Assembly (NCBI RefSeq): GCF_002264395.1
Contig: NZ_NFVA01000001.1
Location: 1 to 64,000 of the forward strand
DNA from: Paenibacillus sp. VTT E-133291
GTDB taxonomy: Bacteria > Bacillota > Bacilli > Paenibacillales > Paenibacillaceae
DNA length: 64,000 bases
Direction of reading: 5' to 3'
Of this stretch, positions 52,538 to 61,425 are shown in pieces. Position numbers and translations under genes: made by a program. The notes under the pieces were generated by a model. The model saw only the letters and a list, made by a program, of their open reading frames with translations. It did no database searches and was not told the origin of the DNA. Within the stretch, counting starts at the first letter, position 1, and each line of letters begins with the position of its first letter.

Positions 52538-52567
52538 TTGAGAATGATTATTAATTAACTCTATTAT
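52538..52567 (+). promoter_or_regulatory. Promoter of the saccharopine-dehydrogenase-like gene with Fur-like box
   Basis: TTGAGA at 52538-52543, 18-base spacer, TATTAT at 52562-52567. The stretch 52539-52553 matches the 7-1-7 Fur consensus TGATAATNATTATCA at 12 of 14 fixed positions and would cover the -35 box and spacer. Confidence 0.45.
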
Positions 52568-52585
52568 ATAGGATGCGGTGATAAA

Positions 52586-53689
52586 ATGCAGGATAAAGAA
52601 GATATTGTTGTCGTTGGTGGTTATGGACATGTAGGGCGTACGATATGTGAAATATTAGAGAAGAAGTACCCAGGTAAAGTATTCACTGCCGGGAGAAGTC
52701 TTGAAAAAGCAGAGCAGTTCAGTCAATCAACACACGGTAAAGTTAAGCCGTTGCAGTTAGATATCAATAAGCCGTTACCTGCACATTTACTAGATCGAGT
52801 GAAACTAGTTATTATGTGTTTGGATCAAACGAATACGGATTTTGTAAAAGCTTGCTTTCGCAGTGGAACGCATTATGTAGATGTATCAGCGAGCGGTCCG
52901 TTTTTATCTCAAATTGAGGCATATCGTGAGCTGGCTGGACAACATGGGTCTAGTGCTGTTCTTAGTGTAGGGCTTGCACCCGGTATTACCAATCTTATGG
53001 CACTTGAAGCTGAAAGACAGATAGAACAAACGGAAGAAATCGAAATCGCAATTATGCTCGGACTTGGTGATTCTCATGGGAAGGCAGCGATCGAATGGAC
53101 GGTGAATAGTTTAGGAGAAACGTTCGAAGTGAAGCAGGATAATCGTCTAGTAGAGGTGGAGAGTTTCACTGACCGCAAATCGTATCATTTTGGCGATAAT
53201 TTAAAGAGCCATTATGCGTATCGTTTCCCCTTCTCAGATCAACAGACACTTGCCCGAACGCTCAAAGCATCGTCCATCTCCACACGTTTCTGTCTAGATT
53301 CGGCCGTTGTTACCAAAATACTGGCATTAGTTAAAATAACAAAAGCCGTTCGTTTACTGAAGACAGGCGGGGTGAATAGGTCAATTGTTCGCGCCATGGA
53401 GAGGTTCCATTTAGGTAGTGACCGGTTCGCGATCAAGGTTGAGGCTCGTGGAACAAATCGTGAGGGGAAGCCCATGTTTGCTGATCTTTTGCTGCAAGGG
53501 AAAAATCAATCCATCGTTACGGCAAAAGTGACTGCAGCAGTCTCAAAGCTACTGTATGATTCACCATTTCCGGGAGGTATATATCATATTGAGCAGATCA
53601 CAGATCTAGCTTATGTTCAAAAGGAATTAGGAGCAGCTCTATCGCTGGACATCCAAGTAAAGGAGCATAATACAGATAAATCAAAATAG
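52586..53689 (+). CDS. Saccharopine dehydrogenase-like NAD(P)-binding protein
   Basis: A 367-residue protein with an N-terminal Rossmann fold ('IVVVGGYGHVGRTICEILEKKYPG', residues about 7-30) and the saccharopine-dehydrogenase-type middle 'GTHYVDVSASGPFLSQIEAY' and 'VLSVGLAPGITNLMALEAERQ'. The C-terminal half is a divergent catalytic domain. It is not the lysine-pathway enzyme by context. The substrate is unknown. Divergent from a LuxR-type regulator, with its own promoter overlapping a Fur-like box. Confidence 0.75.
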   Translation: MQDKEDIVVVGGYGHVGRTICEILEKKYPGKVFTAGRSLEKAEQFSQSTHGKVKPLQLDINKPLPAHLLDRVKLVIMCLDQTNTDFVKACFRSGTHYVDVSASGPFLSQIEAYRELAGQHGSSAVLSVGLAPGITNLMALEAERQIEQTEEIEIAIMLGLGDSHGKAAIEWTVNSLGETFEVKQDNRLVEVESFTDRKSYHFGDNLKSHYAYRFPFSDQQTLARTLKASSISTRFCLDSAVVTKILALVKITKAVRLLKTGGVNRSIVRAMERFHLGSDRFAIKVEARGTNREGKPMFADLLLQGKNQSIVTAKVTAAVSKLLYDSPFPGGIYHIEQITDLAYVQKELGAALSLDIQVKEHNTDKSK

Positions 53690-53714
53690 AATAATTTGTG
53701 TATAGAAAAATTGA

Positions 53715-53744
53715 AAGAAGCTTGATGAGTCAGGCTTCTTTTTC
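53715..53744 (+). terminator. Terminator after the dehydrogenase-like gene
   Basis: AAGAAGC at 53715-53721 pairs with GCTTCTT at 53734-53740, then T. Confidence 0.75.
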
Positions 53745-53854
53745 GTAACCGAAGAGCGTTTTGACCGTATTAACTGATGAACATTTCATTCAGGAAGAAA
53801 TTCTGATTTCCTAATGGGTCATGTTAACAAAAAGAGAAGTTGAGGTCATCACCT

Positions 53855-56239
53855 ATGAATGAAGAATTTACAGATCACGCGGATACAGCATACCCGAGCG
53901 CTGAGCGGAAGGCAGCTCAGTATTTTACATCTCTTCGTGAACAGTTCAAAGAAAAAACTTACGTGACTACCTTAACTGAAGATTTTCGGTTGTGGAAGAA
54001 GAATCACATTCATCGTCGTTCATGGTTGTCCTTTTTATCTAGAGGAAAAAGGAAACCTGATTCAAAGGATTACCATAGATATCTAGGATGGCTGAATCAA
54101 ACCGGTAAATTGGAAGATTATTTGGATCGAAGCGTTTCTTATCTTTATATGAGAGATCTGGGGCAAGCTTTGGATGCACCGAACACACAAATCCGAATTA
54201 AGCGTATGGTTGCCGACATTAGAAATCAGATGATTCATCCGGGTTCGTCCAATTCGGGGGATCAGTCAGATTTTATGAGTTTTACGGGGATTTATCGTTG
54301 GGCTCAGAAGGAAGGCGTTGAAACTGCTACGATTTGGGTGATAGACAAACTTAAGCAGGTGTCAGCACATCTTCCGAAGGAAATGAATCCTGAGCAAGCG
54401 CAGCGCAAATTGATAAAGATCATCATAGGAGTAATTCTTCATGTGATGGAAGAGATGGATGATAAAGTATCGCCTGTGGAGCGTGCCGCAAGAATTGGTG
54501 AAGCAATTAGGCTTGGTTATTCGTATGGCTTAACTTATCCATTTATTGATGATCTTCTTGATTCCAGTGTCTTAACCGACCCTGAGAAAGAACAATATTC
54601 TCAAATGATACGCATGGCGATCCTTAATAGAGTTGTGCCGGAATTGGGTGAATGGTCCGGAGAGAATATACCGTTCCTTCGATTTGTACATTCGGAGCTC
54701 AAGGAGGCTTTTGAGTATATTAGGGGATATCAGCGGCCAGAAATGCAGAATACATTCTTCGAGCAGTCCTTTGTGTTTTTTCATTCCCAGGAGTTGGATC
54801 GTATGAAGAATCTATCTAACCCTGAATACAGTAATGAAGAACTTTTTATACCCATCATTTTAAAATCCTCTTCTTCCCGTTTAATTGTCCGATCCGTAAT
54901 TAGTGCTCCAACCGATGACGGATTTGATCAACGTACTTTCTTCTATGGGCTTTACAATCAGCTCGCGGATGATTTTGCGGATATGTTTGATGATATGGAA
55001 ATGGGAGCGGTAACTCCCTATACATATTATTTAAAATACCGTGGTCAACGTTCAGATCTGATCAACCCTTTTGAACTATACTGGACGGTCATCTCCCATT
55101 TAATACACACGGTGTATCAATCTGATCCTAAAACCCGTGAGGTCATATTAGATCGAGCCATCAATGGTCTCAAGCGCTGTAAAGAACGTGTAGGTATTGA
55201 AAAGTATAAAGAGATCATGGAGATCTTCGCTTCGGGTCAACCAGAATTTAATCGACTTGTACAGCAGTTGGTGCAGAAAGCGGACGATGTGGATTTTTTC
55301 GATAAACTACTTCGGGACCAGTTGCTTTTGAATTTAAAAAACAGTAAGAAGGAAAAAGTGGAGTTTCGAGAAACGATTCAAAAGGTCCGTGATCAAGTCA
55401 ATAACCAATTGCTGATATTCAAGCCAGACGAGACACCAGCCATGAAAGAACTGCTTATTGATGCGGCTAACTATAGTCTAGAAGGAGATGGCAAGCGCAT
55501 AAGGCCTATATTAACATGGGTCATGGGCGTTAACGAATATGGTCTTGATGAATCGGCAATTGTACCGCTTCTTCGATCTTTGGAATATATGCATACGGCT
55601 TCCCTAATCTTCGATGATCTTCCGTCCCAGGATAATGCCTCAACCCGAAGAGGTCGTGCAACGCTGCACGAAGTGTACAATAGCTCCACGGCGGAATTAA
55701 CCGGTCTGTTTTTGATTCAGAAGTCGATCGAGGAACAGGCGTCCCTTCATTCTTTTGATGCTAAAGCTGTGCTTGCCTTAATGCAATATTCAGCCCAAAA
55801 AGCAGGAGATACTTGTATGGGGCAGGCGATGGATTTGAATTCTAAGGGACAAACGCTGACACTAGAGCAATTAAATATGATTTGTTTCTATAAGACTGGA
55901 ATTGCCTTTGAAGCTTCACTAGTGATGCCAGCCATTCTTGCTCAGGTGCAGGGGTCAGAAATTCAGTGTCTGAAAAAATTTGCCTACCATGCGGGAATTG
56001 CTTTTCAGATTAAAGATGATTTGCTTGATTTGGAAGGGGATCATCATTTATTAGGCAAGCCGATCGGTCAGGATGTGGAGAATAACAATTCGACATTTGT
56101 ATCGATCCTTGGGGCAGATGGTGCGCGAAAAGAGATGTGGGAGCACTACTGTCTCGCCATGGAAGCATTGAAGGAGATTCCTCGTAATATTGCTTTTCTA
56201 AAGCATTTATTGAATTATATGATTAATCGAAATCGATAA
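53855..56239 (+). CDS. Tandem fusion of two prenyl-synthase-like domains
   Basis: A 794-residue cytoplasmic, all-helical protein. The C-terminal 310 residues are a clear trans-polyprenyl diphosphate synthase: first Asp-rich motif D587-D-L-P-S-Q-D593 followed by 'RRGRATLHE', and second motif 'QIKDDLLD' at 721-725. The N-terminal 480 residues are not obviously homologous but carry 'FIDDLLD' at 232-236 and 'QLADDFADMFDD' at 372-381. That spacing of 140 is close to the 134 of the C-terminal pair, and it argues for a second, divergent class I prenyltransferase/terpene-synthase fold. ATG 53855 after TTGAGGT. Product unknown. Confidence 0.75.
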   Translation: MNEEFTDHADTAYPSAERKAAQYFTSLREQFKEKTYVTTLTEDFRLWKKNHIHRRSWLSFLSRGKRKPDSKDYHRYLGWLNQTGKLEDYLDRSVSYLYMRDLGQALDAPNTQIRIKRMVADIRNQMIHPGSSNSGDQSDFMSFTGIYRWAQKEGVETATIWVIDKLKQVSAHLPKEMNPEQAQRKLIKIIIGVILHVMEEMDDKVSPVERAARIGEAIRLGYSYGLTYPFIDDLLDSSVLTDPEKEQYSQMIRMAILNRVVPELGEWSGENIPFLRFVHSELKEAFEYIRGYQRPEMQNTFFEQSFVFFHSQELDRMKNLSNPEYSNEELFIPIILKSSSSRLIVRSVISAPTDDGFDQRTFFYGLYNQLADDFADMFDDMEMGAVTPYTYYLKYRGQRSDLINPFELYWTVISHLIHTVYQSDPKTREVILDRAINGLKRCKERVGIEKYKEIMEIFASGQPEFNRLVQQLVQKADDVDFFDKLLRDQLLLNLKNSKKEKVEFRETIQKVRDQVNNQLLIFKPDETPAMKELLIDAANYSLEGDGKRIRPILTWVMGVNEYGLDESAIVPLLRSLEYMHTASLIFDDLPSQDNASTRRGRATLHEVYNSSTAELTGLFLIQKSIEEQASLHSFDAKAVLALMQYSAQKAGDTCMGQAMDLNSKGQTLTLEQLNMICFYKTGIAFEASLVMPAILAQVQGSEIQCLKKFAYHAGIAFQIKDDLLDLEGDHHLLGKPIGQDVENNNSTFVSILGADGARKEMWEHYCLAMEALKEIPRNIAFLKHLLNYMINRNR

Positions 56240-56248
56240 TTGATTATG

Positions 56249-56278
56249 AAGTGTTGGCTTGATTGCCAGCACTTTTTT
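56249..56278 (+). terminator. Terminator after the fusion gene
   Basis: AAGTGTTGGC at 56249-56258 pairs with GCCAGCACTT at 56265-56274, then T. Confidence 0.85.
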
Positions 56279-56306
56279 AATTTTTTTGTTATTTTTCACT
56301 TAATAA

Positions 56307-56325
56307 AACTAATTGATTTTTATTG
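56307..56325. promoter_or_regulatory. Candidate DeoR-regulator site before the sugar operon
   Basis: AACTAATTGATTTTTATTG. A similar stretch (AACGATTGATTTTTTTCAA, minus strand 59180-59198) lies upstream of the DeoR gene itself, so the two may bind the same regulator. Confidence 0.35.
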
Positions 56326-56383
56326 TTTGTAATTGTTTTCGAGTGTATGATAGATTGAAGAAGGGGTGAAGGAGGTGTAACTT

Positions 56384-57199
56384 GTGAAGCTGGGAATTTT
56401 CTCGAAAATATATTTGAACGATGATCTGGAGACCGCCTTACACAAAATCAAAGCCCAAGGGATGAGTACGGTTCAATTCAATTTTGCTAACGTAGGGTTG
56501 GCGAGCTTACCTAAAGAAATTACTCAGGAGATCATCCTTCAAATCAAAGAAGCAACCATGAACAGTGGGGTTAGCATTGCTGTGATCTCAGGGACTTTTA
56601 ATGCGCTGGAGCTGAATGAAGGGAAGAAAGCCGAGAACCAGCAATGTTTTAACAATGTAGTTGAAGCTGCAGCAGCATTAGCGGTGCCGTTTGTTTCTAT
56701 TTCTACAGGAAGTTTGAATCAAGAAGATTTTTGGAGTCCTCATCCGGAGAATCATACAGAGAGAGCATGGTCACTATTGCATGATAGTCTTGCCTGGATG
56801 CTTGAAATTGCCGAAGCCAATCAAGTGACTTTAGTATTTGAACCTGAACAAGCCAATGTGGTGAGTACGGCAGAGGATGCTTTAAGACTACTGAGAAATC
56901 TGGATACACCTTATCTTAAGCTTCTGTACGATGCGGCAAATCTTGTAACTCCAAAGGATCATAAAGATATCCTTGGTAAAATCGAAAAAACGTTAACCGC
57001 GCTGAAGGATTACATAGCCATTGCCCATTGCAAAGATGCTTTAGTCACCGAAGAGAAGATCATTTTTGCAGCTGTGGGGAAAGGGAACTTGCCTTTAAGA
57101 GAATATCTGAATGAATTAAGTAAGACTTATGATGGGCCCGTTATTATGCATGGGTTAGAGGAAGATGACGTAATGCATGCTTTGAATTACCTTAGGTAG
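56384..57199 (+). CDS. Sugar phosphate isomerase/epimerase (AP-endonuclease-2-like TIM barrel)
   Basis: A 271-residue TIM-barrel protein of the xylose-isomerase-like family: 'MKLGIFSKIY' strand 1, metal ligands Glu in 'LVFEPEQ' (about 148), Asp in 'YDAANL', His in 'IAHCKD' and Glu in 'HGLEE'. It forms an operon with an oxidoreductase 19 bases downstream, a pairing common in inositol-like and rare-sugar catabolism. GTG start possible at 56384 after GGAGGTG. Likely repressed by the DeoR protein encoded on the opposite strand. Confidence 0.8.
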   Translation: MKLGIFSKIYLNDDLETALHKIKAQGMSTVQFNFANVGLASLPKEITQEIILQIKEATMNSGVSIAVISGTFNALELNEGKKAENQQCFNNVVEAAAALAVPFVSISTGSLNQEDFWSPHPENHTERAWSLLHDSLAWMLEIAEANQVTLVFEPEQANVVSTAEDALRLLRNLDTPYLKLLYDAANLVTPKDHKDILGKIEKTLTALKDYIAIAHCKDALVTEEKIIFAAVGKGNLPLREYLNELSKTYDGPVIMHGLEEDDVMHALNYLR

Positions 57200-57217
57200 A
57201 ATAGGGGGACTAAATAT

Positions 57218-58291
57218 ATGAATAAGGAAACGAAATTGTTGAATATTGGGGTGCTAGGCTGTGGTCAGATTTCTCAGGCGGCTCATTTTGATTCCATTAA
57301 AAGATCACGTAATGCTAATCTATATGCGATCTGTGATGTGGATGAATATTTACTCCAAAGAATGAATGCTATCTATGAACCGGATAAGGTTTATACGGAC
57401 TATGAGCAAATGCTGGCAGACCCTAACGTTGATGCTGTAGTTATCGGAATAGCGGATCAATTTCATGTGGAGGCTGCAAAACAAGCCGTGCGAGCAGGGA
57501 AACATGTCTTGGTAGAAAAACCTTTGGGTGTATCGATCGAAGAAGCGGAGGAATTAAAAGAACTTGTGGATCGTACGGATCTCAGAGTGCAAGTGGGAAA
57601 TATGAAGAGATTTGACCCTGGTATAGTGGCTGCAAAAGAATTTGTTGATCATGAAATGGGTGAGATTATTGGCCTAAAAGCTTGGTATTGTGATTCCACC
57701 TATCGATATACGGTCACCGAGAATGTTCAGCCAGTAATCATCTCCGGTAACAAAATGAAGAGACCGGCTGGAGATCCAAAAGCGAATAAGGAACGTTATT
57801 ATATGTTAGGTCATGGAAGCCATTTGTTAGATACCGCAAGATATCTAGGTGGGAATATTGTAAGTGTTAAGGCGTGGAATACACAAAAGTTCGGTGCTTA
57901 TTGCTGGTTTATTACAGCGGAGTTCGAAAGTGGCTTTGTAGCCCAATTGGATTTGACCATTGCGGTTCGGATGGATTGGCATGAAGGATTTCAAATTTAT
58001 GGGGAGTTTGGATCTGTAATGGGCAAGACTTATAATCCTTGGACTCTAAAATCAAGTGATGTAGAAATTTTTAAAGCTAGTGATAACAGCTATCACAGAC
58101 TGCTCGGAGCAGATGGTCATTTTTATAGATTACAGATTGAAGGTTTCGCAGATTCTGTTTTGCATCATAAGCCCGGTGTAGGGGCGACGATTGAGGATGG
58201 GTTGGCTACCCTGCGAGCGATGCTGGCGGTTGAAGAATCGGTTAAGACTGGTAATACAATTTACCTGAGTGACGTTTCTGGTTATTTGTAA
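57218..58291 (+). CDS. Gfo/Idh/MocA-family oxidoreductase
   Basis: A 357-residue NAD(P)-dependent sugar or inositol dehydrogenase. The Rossmann motif is 'GVLGCGQISQAAHF' (residues about 12-25), and the family E-K-P motif 'HVLVEKPLGVSIEEAEEL' is near 95. The C-terminal beta-sheet domain includes 'LGHGSHLLDTARYLGG' with the catalytic Asp and His positions. Second gene of the operon with the isomerase. The substrate is unknown. Confidence 0.85.
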   Translation: MNKETKLLNIGVLGCGQISQAAHFDSIKRSRNANLYAICDVDEYLLQRMNAIYEPDKVYTDYEQMLADPNVDAVVIGIADQFHVEAAKQAVRAGKHVLVEKPLGVSIEEAEELKELVDRTDLRVQVGNMKRFDPGIVAAKEFVDHEMGEIIGLKAWYCDSTYRYTVTENVQPVIISGNKMKRPAGDPKANKERYYMLGHGSHLLDTARYLGGNIVSVKAWNTQKFGAYCWFITAEFESGFVAQLDLTIAVRMDWHEGFQIYGEFGSVMGKTYNPWTLKSSDVEIFKASDNSYHRLLGADGHFYRLQIEGFADSVLHHKPGVGATIEDGLATLRAMLAVEESVKTGNTIYLSDVSGYL

Positions 58292-58330
58292 AAGATGAGC
58301 ACAATCTTCAATGGTGTTCATCTTTTTTTT
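58291..58330 (+). terminator. Terminator of the sugar operon
   Basis: AAAGATGAGCAC at 58291-58302 pairs with GTGTTCATCTTT at 58314-58325, then T6. It lies between convergent genes. Confidence 0.85.
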
Positions 58331-58349
58331 GTGCATTATTAGGAATAGT

Positions 58350-59105
58350 CTATACTGTAACCACGTTAACGCCAAGTCTTTGATAGGTATCAATAATCTT
58401 ACGATCTACTGTATTTTCAGTGATTAAATAGTCTAATGAGGATACATTGGCTACAAAAAAAGTTGATATTTTCTCCAGCTTCTCTTTCGTAGCTATAGCG
58501 ATAACCATAGAGGACTGTTCAAAAAGTTGATTCTTAATAATGGATTCTTCATAAGAGGGAACGGTTATTCCCACTTTGGAATCCAGCGTGGATACGCCAA
58601 GGATGGTTAAATCCAAATGAATTTGCTGAATCGCTCTAAGTGTTGAGGCTCCGAATAAAACTTGGTTCTTTTTATCAAGATCGCCGCCTAACAAGGTTAC
58701 ACTTGCTTTTGACAACCGGCACAGCGATAACGCAATCGAAGGGGAATTGGTAATAATTCTTCCATCAAAAAACTCTGTGATGTTCTCAGCTACTTTTAGA
58801 TTCGTAGATCCGCCATCAATAAAGATAACCTTAGAATTCTCAATAAGAGTGCAAGCTCGTTTCGCTAACTCCGTTTTGGTCTGGCTATTTAATTCTACAC
58901 GTGAATTGAAATCCTTCATGTCGCTGATAAGGCTATGGGCTCCCCCATGAATTCGCTTGAGAAGTCCCATCTTCGACAGGCTTTGTAAGTCTTTTCGAAT
59001 GGTATCTTCGGTTACATTTAATTCTTGTGTTAATTCTTGGACAACAACGCGGCCTTCCGTCTCTACTTTTTTCAGGATGTATGCCTGTCTGTCAGCTTTT
59101 AGCAC
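58350..59105 (-). CDS. DeoR/GlpR-family transcriptional regulator
   Basis: About 251 residues. The N-terminal HTH_DeoR domain contains 'GRVVVQELTQELNVTEDTIRKDLQSL' (about 18-45). The C-terminal DeoRC sugar-phosphate sensor includes 'VIFIDGGSTNLKVAENI' (about 90). The GTG at 59105 follows AGAAGGTGA and gives the normal family start 'LKADRQAYILKKV'. The frame is open upstream to 59147. It is convergent with the sugar operon, which it probably represses. Confidence 0.8.
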   Translation of the reverse strand: MLKADRQAYILKKVETEGRVVVQELTQELNVTEDTIRKDLQSLSKMGLLKRIHGGAHSLISDMKDFNSRVELNSQTKTELAKRACTLIENSKVIFIDGGSTNLKVAENITEFFDGRIITNSPSIALSLCRLSKASVTLLGGDLDKKNQVLFGASTLRAIQQIHLDLTILGVSTLDSKVGITVPSYEESIIKNQLFEQSSMVIAIATKEKLEKISTFFVANVSSLDYLITENTVDRKIIDTYQRLGVNVVTV

Positions 59106-59179
59106 CGATTCACCTTCTTTCACAAAAATGCTTTCAAGGATATACATAACGTTACTATTTTACAACATAACAAATAAAT

Positions 59180-59198
59180 TTGAAAAAAATCAATCGTT
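59180..59198 (-). promoter_or_regulatory. Second copy of the candidate DeoR site
   Basis: On the minus strand AACGATTGATTTTTTTCAA, sharing ATTGATTTTT with 56307-56325. It overlaps the presumed -35 element of the ECF gene that faces away. Confidence 0.3.
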
Positions 59199-59219
59199 TT
59201 TACGGTCAACTCCGTCTTA
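59191..59219 (+). promoter_or_regulatory. ECF-type promoter of the second sigma gene
   Basis: CAATC at 59191-59195 with a T5 run, then CGTCTTAC at 59213-59220 with 17 bases between AATC and CGTC. The -10 part is identical to the oatA and sigV promoters; the -35 part differs (AATC instead of AAAC or GAAC). Confidence 0.5.
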
Positions 59220-59277
59220 CTTATATGATATGAGGGGGATGTTCCTTCCTGAATAAAGACAGAGGGGGTGGTGGAAG

Positions 59278-59784
59278 GTGGAAAACACAATGGATGAGAT
59301 CAGAATGGTAGATTTTGCGCAAATGGATGAAGAGGCTTTTTTTAGTCGTTTATATGTGGAGCATCGAAAAATGTATGCCATAGCCTATAGTTATCTGCGA
59401 ACAGAGGCTGATACGCTGGAAGTGATCCAAGAAGCGTCATGCAGAGCATGGATGAAACGCAAAAAATTAAAGGATGAGCAGTCCTTCACACCTTGGCTTA
59501 TTCGAATAACGATCAATTGCTGTATGGATGAGCTTCGGCGTAAAAAACGTGTGGTGCCTACGGAAAAGATAATTGAGAAAGCGGCTCGGGAAATGAAAAG
59601 TAATGATCGAATTGATCTAGAGCGTGCGATGAATCGGATAAAGCCTAAGTATCGGCATGTCGTAACGCTTAAATATTATCATGACATGACCACTATCGAA
59701 ATTGCCAAAGTGCTAAAACGACCAGAAGGTACCATTAAGACTTGGCTGCGAGAGGGACTCAAACAGCTTCGGAGCTATCTATAG
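59278..59784 (+). CDS. ECF sigma factor (second)
   Basis: About 168 residues. Region 2 'YAIAYSYLRTEADTLEVIQEASCRAWMKR' and 'FTPWLIRITINCCMDELRR', then region 4 'IKPKYRHVVTLKYYHDMTTIEIAKVL...GTIKTWLREGLKQLRSYL'. Gene order with a DUF4179 anti-sigma gene is the standard ECF unit of Paenibacillus. The GTG at 59278 has GGGGGTGG upstream; the ATG at 59290 is an alternative. An ECF-type promoter lies in front. Confidence 0.88.
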   Translation: MENTMDEIRMVDFAQMDEEAFFSRLYVEHRKMYAIAYSYLRTEADTLEVIQEASCRAWMKRKKLKDEQSFTPWLIRITINCCMDELRRKKRVVPTEKIIEKAAREMKSNDRIDLERAMNRIKPKYRHVVTLKYYHDMTTIEIAKVLKRPEGTIKTWLREGLKQLRSYL

Positions 59785-59804
59785 TAATATTGGAGGTGAA
59801 CGGA

Positions 59805-61271
59805 ATGACAGAAAAAGAAGAATGGATGCTTCGTAAGAACATTGATGAAGTACAACAGAATGTCGAAACGATGCAGGAGATGAAAATCTACAACGCTATG
59901 AGAAAGGGAATTACGGAGGGGAAAAAACGAGAAAAGCGACGGATCTATACTACAGGAATGGGCGTGATTGCAGCTGCAGCAGTTGCATTTCTATTTACAT
60001 ATTCAACAATCGGATTACCGGATAAGGAAATGCTGCAACCTTCAGTACAATCGGCTAGCACTAAGCTTACGAATGATTTCAAAGCTTATCGCACATTCTC
60101 CAGATTAGATTCTGCACTTGCCAGTGCTCTTGAACAGAATCTCGTGATGCCTGTAGGTCAGAGTGCGGTAAACAAGGGATACCGAATAGATGTGACAGGT
60201 GCCGTTACCGATGGACGGAAGGTGTATGTCCTATACAGTGTTCAGAACAATACAGACGAAGTAGTTATACACGCTGATTTTGGACTTCAATTTGAAGGGA
60301 TAAAGGAGTCGTCACTTCACAAAGGTGCATCATTAAGTATGCTCGCTAGTGAAAGCCGAATTCAACCTGGACAGTCTATGGATTTTATATACTCCACTAA
60401 TCTTTCACCAGCAATTAAATATCCAAAGAAAGTAAACTATAATATAATTCTTACCGAAACTTCAGATAAGGCACTCCTATCCAGTAGTAATAAGTATCGG
60501 ACTAGCCTTGATGTTGCTTTCGAGCTTGATCCTGACATGCTCAAAGCACAAGAACGGATTCTGAATACAGAAAGAGCGCTGATCGTGGATGGACAAAAGA
60601 TTAAAGTCACTGGAGTTCAGTATACTCCGCTAAGCACCTATGTAGATCTGGAGTATGATCAGAATAATGATAAACAGATTTTCCAATTGATTAATCCTGT
60701 GCTGATTAGTAAAAAAGGGGACATCACTGATAAGTTGTATTACCCGGATACCATCAACGCTGACAATTCCGAAATCTATTCGGACAACTCCAAGTTCACG
60801 TTAGTGTTCAAACATAGTAAGGGCAGTCAGCCAGATTCAGTGTCGTTGAAGACTTTTGGGATTTCGGCAGTCGAAAAGGACCAGATGAAAATTGTCGTGG
60901 ATCTAAACAAGTATCAGCTTATTCAAGCGCCCGGAACTGGACTTGAGTTAGTCACGCCAACTCCAGAGAATAACGTAGAGGAAGGAGAAATCCTCCTAAG
61001 ACGTAATATTGAGAATGCTCAATATTTAGAACGCTCTACTAGACTTGCTGAGACTTTTACTGATGCAAAAGGGAAGGTGCATCATAGAGAACCTTCCACA
61101 AACAGCTTCAGCAGCTATACCACTTCTAAGGATGGGTCAGCCGTGAACGAGTTTGGATATAATTTTGGCGCGGAAGCGAAGGACTATCCTCAGCCATTAA
61201 CGATAAGGATAGAGAAATATTCAAATCCAATTAAGGATACGCAGGCTGTGGAGTTATACTCGAAGAATTAG
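59805..61271 (+). CDS. DUF4179 transmembrane anti-sigma factor
   Basis: About 488 residues. A cytoplasmic part (1-45), one membrane segment (about 48-66, 'GMGVIAAAAVAFLFTYSTIG') and a large extracellular DUF4179-type region with repeated beta segments ('YRIDVTGAVTDGRKVYVLYSVQNNT'). Such proteins hold the ECF factor encoded just upstream. The ATG at 59805 follows TGGAGGTGA, 20 bases after the sigma gene. The extracellular ligand is unknown. Confidence 0.8.
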   Translation: MTEKEEWMLRKNIDEVQQNVETMQEMKIYNAMRKGITEGKKREKRRIYTTGMGVIAAAAVAFLFTYSTIGLPDKEMLQPSVQSASTKLTNDFKAYRTFSRLDSALASALEQNLVMPVGQSAVNKGYRIDVTGAVTDGRKVYVLYSVQNNTDEVVIHADFGLQFEGIKESSLHKGASLSMLASESRIQPGQSMDFIYSTNLSPAIKYPKKVNYNIILTETSDKALLSSSNKYRTSLDVAFELDPDMLKAQERILNTERALIVDGQKIKVTGVQYTPLSTYVDLEYDQNNDKQIFQLINPVLISKKGDITDKLYYPDTINADNSEIYSDNSKFTLVFKHSKGSQPDSVSLKTFGISAVEKDQMKIVVDLNKYQLIQAPGTGLELVTPTPENNVEEGEILLRRNIENAQYLERSTRLAETFTDAKGKVHHREPSTNSFSSYTTSKDGSAVNEFGYNFGAEAKDYPQPLTIRIEKYSNPIKDTQAVELYSKN

Positions 61272-61286
61272 GAAGCAATGAATCAT

Positions 61287-61316
61287 CCGTTGATAATCTA
61301 TCAACGGTTTTTTTTG
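61287..61316 (+). terminator. Terminator after the second ECF unit
   Basis: CCGTTGATA, loop ATC, TATCAACGG (61287-61295 with 61299-61307), then T8. It separates the sigma unit from the permease operon. Confidence 0.9.
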
Positions 61317-61425
61317 TGATCACAGAGACTTCACACTTTGAAATTTAAGAAATACTTAATATATACCGTACTTGTTTTTAAGAAGTTTTTCTTATTCTAA
61401 GTGCATGAAGGAGGTTACTGAAAGG

